DNA of 64,000 nucleotides from Pseudomonas sp. S31 (GTDB lineage: Bacteria > Pseudomonadota > Gammaproteobacteria > Pseudomonadales > Pseudomonadaceae). Shown one piece after another: positions 7,369 through 14,545 of the stretch. Position 1 is the first letter of the stretch, and each line of letters begins with the position of its first letter. The stretch is from contig NZ_JACVVE010000022.1 of assembly GCF_016648105.1 (NCBI RefSeq), forward strand, positions 45,011-109,010. The letters run 5' to 3'. The position numbers were made by a program, and so were the translations under genes. The notes below the pieces were generated by a model, which was not told the origin of the DNA, made no database searches, and saw only the letters and a list, made by a program, of their open reading frames with translations.

Positions 7369-8583
7369 TCAGCAGCCGCTGAGCTTCGCAGGTGCGCGCT
7401 CACCGGCAAAGAACAGCGGCCGCAGGCGCACACCAATCACGTTGCCGGCGTAGGCCGCCACCAACCACAGCCAGCCATGCACGCTGCCCGAGGCGATACC
7501 GCTGAAATACGCGCCGATGTTGCAACCATAGGCCAGGCGCGAACCATAGCCGAGCAACAGGCCACCGATCACCGCAGCGATCAGCGACGGCAACGGGATC
7601 TTCAGGCTTGGCGCGAAGCGCCCGGCCAGGCCCGCAGCGAGCAGGGCGCCAAGGACGATGCCCAGGTCCATGACCGTGGTCACGTCCTGCCACAGCGGCG
7701 AGGCCAACGCCTTGGCATTGGCCGGGGCCTGCCAGAACACCCAGCTGCCCACGTCGATGCCCAGGCCCTGGAGGGTCTTGGCGCCCCACAGGGCGAATGC
7801 CGAGGTGATGCCCCAGGGGCGCCCCGCCAGTGCCAGGGTCGCGTAGTTCAGCAGCGCCAGGGCGATCGCACCCCACAGCAGCGGCCAAGGCCCGCGCAGG
7901 AAACGGCGCAGCCCCTGGTGTTCGCTGCTGACCGGTGCTTCCAGGGCGCCGTGGCGACGCTTCTCGAGCACCACGGTGGCCCAGGCGATGAGTGCGAACA
8001 CTGCGACGCTCACCAGCAACGCCGGACCCACTCCCCAGGCCTGGACGATCGAGGTCGGCGCCAGCGACGGCAGCGCGAACCACCAGTCGGCATGGTGGGT
8101 CGCGGTCACCGAGCCGATGATGAAGAACAGCAACGTCACCAACATCCGCGCGTTGCCACCGCCCACGGTGAACAGCGTGCCCGACGCACAGCCACCGCCC
8201 AACTGCATGCCGATGCCGAAGATGAACGCACCGAACACCACCGACACGCCGGCAGGGGCCACCAGGCCGGTGACCGGGTTGCCGAACAGGCTGCCGGCCG
8301 ACAGGGCCGGGAAGAACAACAGCACGGCCAGGGTCAGCATGACCATCTGCGCTCGCAGGCCAGCGCCCCGGCGTTCGTTGATGAACACCCGCCATGCCGA
8401 GGTGAAGCCGAACGCCGCATGGTACAGGGTAAGCCCCAGGGCGGCGCCGACCAGCAGCAACAGCACCTGCTTGAAGCCGGCGTTGAGGTTGAGGAACCAG
8501 GCGCCTGCCAACAGCAGGGCCAGGGCGATCATCGGCGCGCCCAGGCGGCGCGGTTCGGGTGTGGCGGTTGCGGAAAGACCCAT
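7369..8583 (-). CDS. YeeE/YedE family sulfur-compound permease
   Basis: Inner-membrane channel-like protein of the family that includes TsuA, which takes up thiosulfate or related sulfur species. The 404-residue protein is almost entirely hydrophobic with roughly 10 membrane segments. It has the two cysteine motifs typical of the family: GGGCASGTLFTVGGGNARM in the first half and YGCNIGAYFSGIASGSVHGW in the second, consistent with a duplicated fold. The ATG at 8583 starts MGLSATATPEPRRLGAP directly before the first helix; an upstream extension to 8763 has no membrane or signal character and overlaps the next gene. No TusA-like partner gene is adjacent. Substrate is inferred from family only. 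Confidence 0.87.
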   Translation of the reverse strand: MGLSATATPEPRRLGAPMIALALLLAGAWFLNLNAGFKQVLLLLVGAALGLTLYHAAFGFTSAWRVFINERRGAGLRAQMVMLTLAVLLFFPALSAGSLFGNPVTGLVAPAGVSVVFGAFIFGIGMQLGGGCASGTLFTVGGGNARMLVTLLFFIIGSVTATHHADWWFALPSLAPTSIVQAWGVGPALLVSVAVFALIAWATVVLEKRRHGALEAPVSSEHQGLRRFLRGPWPLLWGAIALALLNYATLALAGRPWGITSAFALWGAKTLQGLGIDVGSWVFWQAPANAKALASPLWQDVTTVMDLGIVLGALLAAGLAGRFAPSLKIPLPSLIAAVIGGLLLGYGSRLAYGCNIGAYFSGIASGSVHGWLWLVAAYAGNVIGVRLRPLFFAGERAPAKLSGC

Positions 8584-8719
8584 CGGAATACTCGGATAAC
8601 TGTCAAACGGAGCGCGAGTATACCGCCATGGGCCGATCAATGCTGCGCTGGGTTGGGCATCGGGCCCCGACGCCGGCATGCCGGCGACAAAGCACCTGCT
8701 GCGCAGCTCCTCGCTCAAG

Positions 8720-9298
8720 TCAGCGGGAGGTCTCGACGCGCAGCACCTCGGTGTAGATCGCATCCACCGTCTGGCCGACCTTGAGGTTCTTCATCCGCTC
8801 CTGCAAGTCGGGGTTCTCGACCTTGACCACCTGCACCTTGCCTTGCGGCGGCAACAGGGTCACTTCGTGCTTGTCGAGGTCGATCTTCTCGACTTTCGAG
8901 GTCACCCGTACCTGGCGAAACGCTTCACCGCCGGGGTTGGGATTGTCGGCGGTGGCGCGGATGGTGCCCTGCTCGGCGCTGGCCTTGGGTGCGCCACCGA
9001 CGTTGCTGTTGAGCACATAGGCCACGGCACGGGTGACGTAGATGTCGACATTGTCACCGACCTTGAGGTTGGGCAGCGACTTGGCGTTTTCCGAAAGCTG
9101 GAAGGTGACGTCCTTGTCGTGGGCCCCCTTCACTGTCACCTGGCGAGTGGCCAGGTCAATGGCCGTGACCTGGGTCTGGATATGGCTTTCCAGCGCCTCG
9201 GCGCCGATCGGAATTTCGTTGGCCTGCACGCTGGAACTGGCAGCGCCGACCAAGGTGGCGAGGGCAATGGCATGAGCGAGTGAGCGAATTGGATTCAT
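8720..9298 (-). CDS. exported protein of unknown function
   Basis: The 192-residue protein has a Sec signal peptide (MNPIRSLAHAIALATLVGAASSSVQA, cleaved before NEIPI). The mature part repeats a pattern of short beta strands: QTQVTAIDLATRQVTVKGAHDKDVTFQL, then RVTSKVEKIDLDKHEVTLLPPQGK, each followed by a LKVGD/LKVGQ element (PNLKVGDNVDIYVTRA and KNLKVGQTVDAIYTEV). This suggests two small beta-barrel units. Conserved across Pseudomonas as a hypothetical periplasmic protein; I cannot assign a function. It lies upstream of the sulfur permease on the same strand. Confidence 0.8.
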   Translation of the reverse strand: MNPIRSLAHAIALATLVGAASSSVQANEIPIGAEALESHIQTQVTAIDLATRQVTVKGAHDKDVTFQLSENAKSLPNLKVGDNVDIYVTRAVAYVLNSNVGGAPKASAEQGTIRATADNPNPGGEAFRQVRVTSKVEKIDLDKHEVTLLPPQGKVQVVKVENPDLQERMKNLKVGQTVDAIYTEVLRVETSR

Positions 9299-9329
9299 AG
9301 GCCTGCTTCCATGTGATCAAGACCGGATT

Positions 9330-9352
9330 GGCGCGTGAACCTTTCACGCGCC
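9330..9352. terminator. perfect 10-bp hairpin, terminator-like
   Basis: GGCGCGTGAA (9330-9339) and TTCACGCGCC (9343-9352) form a perfect 10-bp stem with a 3-base loop. It lies just after the sorbosone-dehydrogenase-like gene on the minus strand and before the next start. There is no T tract, so termination strength is doubtful. Confidence 0.4.
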
Positions 9353-9373
9353 GCTCCTTCACGATAGCCGGAC

Positions 9374-10666
9374 TTATCGATTACGCGTCACTCGCCACAC
9401 GGTATTGGCCAGATCGTCGGCAATGATCAACGCACCGCGTGGGTCGACCGTCACCCCGACCGGACGGCCGCGGGTCTTGCCATCCTCGCCCCTGAACCCG
9501 GTGGCGAAGTCGACCGGTTCACCCGCTGGCTTGCCATCGCTGAACGGCACGAAGATCACCTTGTAGCCCACCGGGTTCGGCCGGTTCCAGCTGCCGTGCT
9601 CGCCGACGAAGGCGCCATTGGCGAACTGCGTGCCCATGGCCGGGAGCGAGAAGCTCACCCCAAGCGCGGCCACGTGCGAGCCCAAGCTGTAGTCGGGCTT
9701 GATGGCCGAGGCCACCTTGTCGGGATTCTGCGGCTTGACCCGCTCATCGACGTTCTGCCCCCAGTAGCTGTACGGCCAGCCGTAGAACGCGCCTTCGCGT
9801 ACCGAGGTCAGGTAGTCCGGCACCAAGTCCGGGCCCAGTTCGTCGCGCTCGTTGACCACTGCCCACAGCTGCCCGTTGCCCGGCTGGATCGCCAGCGCCG
9901 TCGGGTTGCGCAGGCCGGTCGCATAGGGCCGGTGGGCACCGGTCTGGGCGTCGATCTGCCAGACCATGGCGCGGTCGGCCTCGACTTCCATGCCGCGTTC
10001 GGTGATGTTGCTGTTGGAGCCGATGCCCACGTACAGGTAGCGGCCGTCAGGGCTGATCGCCAGGGACTTGGTCCAGTGGTGGTTGATCTCGGCAGGCAGC
10101 GAAGTCACCACGGTCGGCGCACCGCCGGCCTTGGTCTGGCCTTCCTGGTAGTCGAAGCGCACCAGCGCGTCCTGGTTGGCCACGTACAGCTTGCCGTCGG
10201 CGAATGCCAGGCCATAGGGGGCGTTGAGGTTTTCGGCGAAGACGCTCTGGGTCTCGTACTTGCCGTCGCCATCGGCGTCGCGCAACAAGGTCAGGCGGTT
10301 GCCGCCCTTGACCTGGGTATTGCCCTTGGCCTTGATCTGGCTGGCGATCACGTCCTTGGGCTTGAGCTTGGCGGCATTGCCACCACGGCCTTCGGCCACG
10401 AGGATATCGCCATTGGGCAGTACCAGGGTCTGGCGCGGGATCTTCAGGTCGGTGGCGATCGCAGTGATGCTGAACCCCTCCGGCACCGTAGGCTTCTGCT
10501 CGCCCCATTGGGTCGGTTCGGCGATCTTCATGCTCGGCAGCAGGCCACGCTCGGGCGCCGGTAGTTTGGGATCGGGGCCGCGGGCTTGGGTGGGCTCGCC
10601 ATCGCTGCCGCATGCGCTCACCAGCAGGGCCATGCTCAACAGGGTCAACGCAGCTGTAGGCTTCAT
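9374..10666 (-). CDS. L-sorbosone dehydrogenase-like lipoprotein (beta-propeller)
   Basis: A periplasmic, membrane-anchored member of the PQQ-type soluble glucose/sorbosone dehydrogenase family. The 430-residue protein has a lipobox LLVSAC (lipidated Cys19), followed by a proline-rich linker and a six-bladed propeller. Typical strings are NGDILVAEGRGGNAAKLK, LNAPYGLAFADGKLYVAN, DGRYLYVGIGSNSNITERG, ATGLRNPTALAIQP and GSWNRPNPVGYKVIFVPF. The real substrate is unknown; the family acts on sugars or sugar aldehydes with PQQ. It overlaps the upstream DUF2231 gene by 4 bp (ATGA), so the two are translationally coupled and probably work together. Confidence 0.87.
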   Translation of the reverse strand: MKPTAALTLLSMALLVSACGSDGEPTQARGPDPKLPAPERGLLPSMKIAEPTQWGEQKPTVPEGFSITAIATDLKIPRQTLVLPNGDILVAEGRGGNAAKLKPKDVIASQIKAKGNTQVKGGNRLTLLRDADGDGKYETQSVFAENLNAPYGLAFADGKLYVANQDALVRFDYQEGQTKAGGAPTVVTSLPAEINHHWTKSLAISPDGRYLYVGIGSNSNITERGMEVEADRAMVWQIDAQTGAHRPYATGLRNPTALAIQPGNGQLWAVVNERDELGPDLVPDYLTSVREGAFYGWPYSYWGQNVDERVKPQNPDKVASAIKPDYSLGSHVAALGVSFSLPAMGTQFANGAFVGEHGSWNRPNPVGYKVIFVPFSDGKPAGEPVDFATGFRGEDGKTRGRPVGVTVDPRGALIIADDLANTVWRVTRNR

Positions 10667-11091
10667 GCGGCACCTCCGTTACGCAGATTGCTCATGCCGA
10701 TCCAGGCAGCGATGCAGGCGAGCACGCTGACGATCACCGACAGCACCAGGCCCGAGGGCATGACCGCCCAGGCGTCCTTGGCGTGTTCGAAGGCATTGAT
10801 CAGGCCCAGGATCCAGGTCACCACCAGCAACAGCAGGTAGACCGTCGGCCGCCCTCCCTTGCGCTCGGCCCGCACCAGGGTGGCCAGGGCGAACAATATC
10901 GCCAGCCCACAGCACAACAAGGCACCGGCGATCAGCCAGGAAGCGAAGTTGGCCCACTGGATCTGGTAGCTCTGGTAGTAGGCGATATCGCTCAGCAACG
11001 CCCCGAGAAACAGCGGGACCGAGCCGCCCAGCAGGATCGCGTGCAACGGGCTGGGCGTGCATCGATAGAGGGTTTGGTCTGGTGTGGTCAC
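10663..11091 (-). CDS. DUF2231 membrane protein
   Basis: A 142-residue integral membrane protein with four predicted helices (about residues 15-35, 48-68, 85-102, 115-135). The PSPLHAILLGGSVPLFLGALLSD start and LINAFEHAKDAWAV segment are characteristic of DUF2231. Its stop overlaps the start of the sorbosone-dehydrogenase-like gene by 4 bp. A role as membrane partner or electron-transfer anchor for that lipoprotein is a reasonable guess from this linkage, but no cofactor ligands are evident beyond a few histidines. Confidence 0.85.
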   Translation of the reverse strand: MTTPDQTLYRCTPSPLHAILLGGSVPLFLGALLSDIAYYQSYQIQWANFASWLIAGALLCCGLAILFALATLVRAERKGGRPTVYLLLLVVTWILGLINAFEHAKDAWAVMPSGLVLSVIVSVLACIAAWIGMSNLRNGGAA

Positions 11092-11279
11092 GGCGCCTCC
11101 TTATCATTCAGTGACCCGGTGCCGATGAGCGAGCGCGGTGCCCGGTCCATCAGGCTTGCGCGGGGTGCGCCTAGGAAAAGATAGCCTGTGTTGCCGATAG
11201 TTCCGGTTTATCGGGATGTGGCGGTGTGATAAGCGCCAAGCGAAGCGTATTATCCTGTGGCGAAGCACGGGAGACGCAC

Positions 11280-11573
11280 ATGAACACATTGGTATTGCAG
11301 CCCTACGCCCGCTTGGCATTGGCTGCTCTGCTCGGCCTGGGCCTGATGATGACGGGAGGTTGTTCGAGCAAATCCAAGCAGGCCCGCTATGCCACGCTGG
11401 GCTCGAACTGCTACGCCAAGGCCGTACCGCGAAGCGGCGAAGGCGGCCTGGCCTGGGGCAACACCCTGAGCATTGCCCGGCAGAAGTCGCTGAACAACTG
11501 CATTCGCTACGCCAGCCGCTCGGGCGGCACGCCAGACACCTGCCAGGTGGTCGTGGCCGAGTGCAAACGCTGA
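11280..11573 (+). CDS. small lipoprotein of unknown function
   Basis: The 97-residue product has a lipoprotein signal ending MTGGC (lipidated Cys28) followed by SSKSKQARYATLGSNCYAKAV. Three more cysteines (in SNCYAK, NNCIRYA and DTCQVVVAEC) would be in the periplasm and could make disulfides. The ATG at 11280 has GGGAGA just upstream. A residual pattern of LSIARQKSLNNCIRYASRSGG recalls small DUF-type periplasmic proteins but I do not recognise the family. Convergent with the OsmC-YcaO gene. Confidence 0.78.
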   Translation: MNTLVLQPYARLALAALLGLGLMMTGGCSSKSKQARYATLGSNCYAKAVPRSGEGGLAWGNTLSIARQKSLNNCIRYASRSGGTPDTCQVVVAECKR

Positions 11574-11589
11574 TCAGCTAAACGCCACG

Positions 11590-11616
11590 GCGCGCTGGCG
11601 ACAACCACCAGCGCGC
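11590..11616. terminator. hairpin between convergent genes
   Basis: GCGCGCTGG (11590-11598) pairs with CCAGCGCGC (11608-11616) across 9 bases. Located between the lipoprotein gene and the OsmC-YcaO gene, which converge here. No T tract on either side, so this is only a possible bidirectional terminator. Confidence 0.4.
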
Positions 11617-11653
11617 GAACGGCAAGAGCGACTGGGACCACTCTGCCCTGGTT

Positions 11654-13843
11654 TTATCGAACTGCCCGAGCCCGCGCTGCGTGCAGCTTCTTGTAGCTCT
11701 CGATCAGACGCAGGTGGCGATCGAGGCCTTCGAGCTTCATGCTGGTCGGGGTCAGGCCGTGGAAGCGCACGCTGCCATCCACCGAGCCCAGCGCCGCGTC
11801 CATGCGCGCGTCACCGAACATGCGGCGGAAGTTGGTCTCGTAGTCGGCCATTTCCAGCTCGTCGTCCAGCATCACCTCCAGCACCACGTTCAAGGCTTGA
11901 TAGAACAGGCCGCGCTCGACGGTGTTGTCGTTGAACTGGAGGAACGCCTCGACCAGTTCCTTGGCTTCGTCCAGGCGCTGCACGGCCAGGCAGATCAGCA
12001 GCTTGAGCTCGAGCAGGGTCAACTGGCCCCACACCGTGTTCTCGTCGAACTCGACCCCGATCAGCGTGGTGATGGTGGTGTAGTCATCCACATCGCAGTT
12101 GTCCAGGCGCTTGAGCAGCAGCTTGAGGCTGCGGCTGTCGAGGCTGTGCAGGTTGAGGATGTCGGCACGGAAACCCAGGGCGCGGTTGGTGTTGTCCCAG
12201 ATCAGGTCCTCGACCGGGTAGATCTCCGAATAGCCCGGCACCAGGATCCGGCAGGCGTTGGCGCCCAGATCGTCGTACACCGCCATGTACGCTTCCTTGC
12301 CCATGGCCTCTAGGATGGCGAACAGCGTCGCAGCTTCCTGGACGTTGGAGTCCTCACCATGGCCGGAGAAGTCCCACTCGACGAATTCGAAATCGGCCTT
12401 GGCGCTGAAGAAGCGCCACGACACCACGCCACTGGAGTCGATGAAATGCTCGACGAAGTTGTTCGGCTCGGTCAGCGCATGGCTCTCGAAGGTCGGTTGC
12501 GGCAGGTCGTTCAGGCCCTCGAAGCTGCGGCCCTGGAGCAGCTCGGTGAGGCTGCGCTCCAGCGCCACCTCGAAGCTTGGGTGAGCGCCGAACGAGGCGA
12601 ACACGCCACCGGTGCGCGGGTTCATCAGGGTCACGCACATCACCGGGAATTCACCGCCCAGCGAGGCATCCTTGACCAGCACCGGGAAGCCTTGCTCCTC
12701 CAGCCCCTGGATGCCGGCGAGAATGCCGGGGTACTTGGCCAGCACCTCCTGCGGCACGTCCGGCAGGGCCAGTTCGCCTTCGAGGATCTCGCGCTTCACC
12801 GCCCGCTCGAAGATTTCCGACAGGCACTGCACCTGCGCTTCGGCCAAGGTGTTGCCGGCGCTCATGCCGTTGCTCAGGTACAGGTTCTCGATCAGGTTGG
12901 ACGGGAAGTACACCACCTCGCCGTCCGACTGGCGCACGAACGGCAGCGAGCAGATACCACGGGCCTTGCTGCCCGAGTTGGTGTCGTAAAGGTGCGAGCC
13001 GCGCAGCTCGCCGTCAGGGTTGTAGATCTCGAGGGTGTACGGGTCGAGGATCTCGGCGGGCAGCGCGTCCTTGGCGCCTGGCTTGAACCATTGCTCGTTG
13101 GGATAGTGGACGAACTCGGCGTTGGCGATGTCCTCGCCCCAGAACTGGTCGTTGTAGAAGAAGTTGCAGTTCAGCCGCTCGATGAACTCGCCCAGCGCCG
13201 AGGCCAGCGCAGCCTCCTTGGTGCTGCCCTTGCCGTTGGTGAAGCACATCGGCGACTGGGCGTCACGCACGTGCAGCGACCAGACGTTGGGCACGATGTT
13301 GCGCCACGAAGCGATCTCGATCTTAATGCCTAGCCCGGCGAGCAGGCCCGACATATTGGCGATGGTCTGCTCCAGCGGCAGGTCCTTGCCCGCGATGTAG
13401 GTGGTGCTGTCGGCCACCGGCATCAACAGGCCTTGGGCATCGGCATCGAGGTTGTCGACTTCCTCGATGATGAACTCGGGCCCGGTCTGCACCACTTTCT
13501 TCACCGTGCAACGGTCGATGGAGCGCAGGATGCCCTGGCGATCCTTCTCGGAAATGTCCTCGGGCAACTCGACCTGGATCTTGAAGATCTGGTTGTAGCG
13601 GTTCTCCGGGTCGACGATGTTGTTCTGCGACAAGCGGATGTTTTCGGTGGGGATGCCGCGGGTCTGGCAGTACAGCTTGACGAAATAAGCCGCGCACAGG
13701 GCCGACGAGGCCAGGAAGTAGTCGAACGGCCCCGGGGCCGAGCCATCGCCCTTGTAGCGGATGGGCTGGTCGGCGATCACCGTGAAATCGTCGAACTTGG
13801 CTTCGAGCCGGAGATTGTCGAGAAAATTGACCTTGATTTCCAT
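11654..13843 (-). CDS. OsmC-YcaO fusion protein
   Basis: A 729-residue cytoplasmic protein with two recognisable parts. Residues about 1-145 are OsmC-like (MEIKVNFLDNLRLEAKFDDF; GPFDYFLASSALCAAYFVKLYC with the redox-cysteine position; NRYNQIFKIQVELPEDIS). Residues about 165-560 are a YcaO domain with the ATP-binding signature (TNGKGSTKEAALASALGEFIERLNCNFFYNDQFWGE, then AEAQVQCLSEIFERAVKREI). The last ~150 residues are helical, as in E. coli YcaO. YcaO enzymes activate peptide amides or thioamides with ATP; the E. coli protein is linked genetically to RimO methylthiolation. No peptide substrate gene or partner is adjacent, so this is the housekeeping-type YcaO. Confidence 0.92.
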   Translation of the reverse strand: MEIKVNFLDNLRLEAKFDDFTVIADQPIRYKGDGSAPGPFDYFLASSALCAAYFVKLYCQTRGIPTENIRLSQNNIVDPENRYNQIFKIQVELPEDISEKDRQGILRSIDRCTVKKVVQTGPEFIIEEVDNLDADAQGLLMPVADSTTYIAGKDLPLEQTIANMSGLLAGLGIKIEIASWRNIVPNVWSLHVRDAQSPMCFTNGKGSTKEAALASALGEFIERLNCNFFYNDQFWGEDIANAEFVHYPNEQWFKPGAKDALPAEILDPYTLEIYNPDGELRGSHLYDTNSGSKARGICSLPFVRQSDGEVVYFPSNLIENLYLSNGMSAGNTLAEAQVQCLSEIFERAVKREILEGELALPDVPQEVLAKYPGILAGIQGLEEQGFPVLVKDASLGGEFPVMCVTLMNPRTGGVFASFGAHPSFEVALERSLTELLQGRSFEGLNDLPQPTFESHALTEPNNFVEHFIDSSGVVSWRFFSAKADFEFVEWDFSGHGEDSNVQEAATLFAILEAMGKEAYMAVYDDLGANACRILVPGYSEIYPVEDLIWDNTNRALGFRADILNLHSLDSRSLKLLLKRLDNCDVDDYTTITTLIGVEFDENTVWGQLTLLELKLLICLAVQRLDEAKELVEAFLQFNDNTVERGLFYQALNVVLEVMLDDELEMADYETNFRRMFGDARMDAALGSVDGSVRFHGLTPTSMKLEGLDRHLRLIESYKKLHAARARAVR

Positions 13844-14026
13844 GCGGGGATTACCGTGAGTTAAGCGTGCAGAACGAAATTGGCCGGCATTATCCGGGTT
13901 TTTGCCCGGGAAGTCCTGCTTGGCAGCGCGGGCCCTTGCGCATTCCCCCGGACTTCTTGCCCGATCCTCCGAACTTGCCAGCCCCCATCCAAGGCCCTCC
14001 GGGCCGCTGTGCTAGCGTTGATGAAT

Positions 14027-14047
14027 TGGGGAACAACGTATTCCCCA
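14027..14047. promoter_or_regulatory. operator-like palindrome before the IorAB-like operon
   Basis: TGGGGAA (14027-14033) and TTCCCCA (14041-14047) form a perfect 7-bp inverted repeat with a 7-bp spacer. It lies 43 bp before the small-subunit start at 14090, in the 246-bp divergent region shared with the OsmC-YcaO gene. The geometry suits a dimeric regulator; no regulator gene is adjacent. Confidence 0.4.
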
Positions 14048-14089
14048 GCCGATTGCAAACGCCATCAACCGATGATCAGCAGGTGAGCC

Positions 14090-14545
14090 ATGGAACTACG
14101 CATCAACCAGAAGACCTATCAGGTCGAGGCCGAGGCGGATACGCCGCTGTTGTGGGTGATCCGCGACGACCTGGGGCTGACCGGTACCAAATATGGCTGC
14201 GGCCTGGCCCAGTGCGGCGCCTGCTCGGTGCTGGTGGACGGCAACGTGGTGCGCGCCTGCGTCACCCCGGTGGCCGGCGTGGTCGGGCGTGAAGTGACGA
14301 CCATCGAGGCGATCGAGGACGACGCGGTGGGCAAGCGCGTGGTCGCTGCCTGGGTCGAGCACCAAGTCGCGCAATGTGGCTATTGCCAGTCGGGCCAGGT
14401 GATGGCCGCCACCGCGCTGCTCAAGCACAATGCCAAGCCCAGCACCGAGCAGATCGACGCGGCGATGGTCAACCTGTGCCGCTGCGGCACCTACAACGCC
14501 ATCCATGCCGCCATGCATACGCTCGCCGAAGGGGAGAAAGCCTGA
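14090..14545 (+). CDS. [2Fe-2S] small subunit of an IorA-type molybdenum hydroxylase
   Basis: Electron-transfer subunit of an isoquinoline 1-oxidoreductase-type aldehyde/heteroaromatic hydroxylase. The 151-residue protein has the two-cluster pattern of the family: plant-type ligands Cys37, Cys42, Cys45, Cys57 and the second cluster Cys96, Cys99, Cys130, Cys132 (QCGYCQSGQ, LCRCGTYNAI). RBS CAGGTGAG is just before the ATG. The stop overlaps the large-subunit ATG by one base (TGATG), so the two are coupled. It passes electrons from the Mo centre to the triheme cytochrome encoded next. Substrate unknown; relatives oxidise aldehydes, nicotinate or isoquinoline. Confidence 0.93.
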   Translation: MELRINQKTYQVEAEADTPLLWVIRDDLGLTGTKYGCGLAQCGACSVLVDGNVVRACVTPVAGVVGREVTTIEAIEDDAVGKRVVAAWVEHQVAQCGYCQSGQVMAATALLKHNAKPSTEQIDAAMVNLCRCGTYNAIHAAMHTLAEGEKA

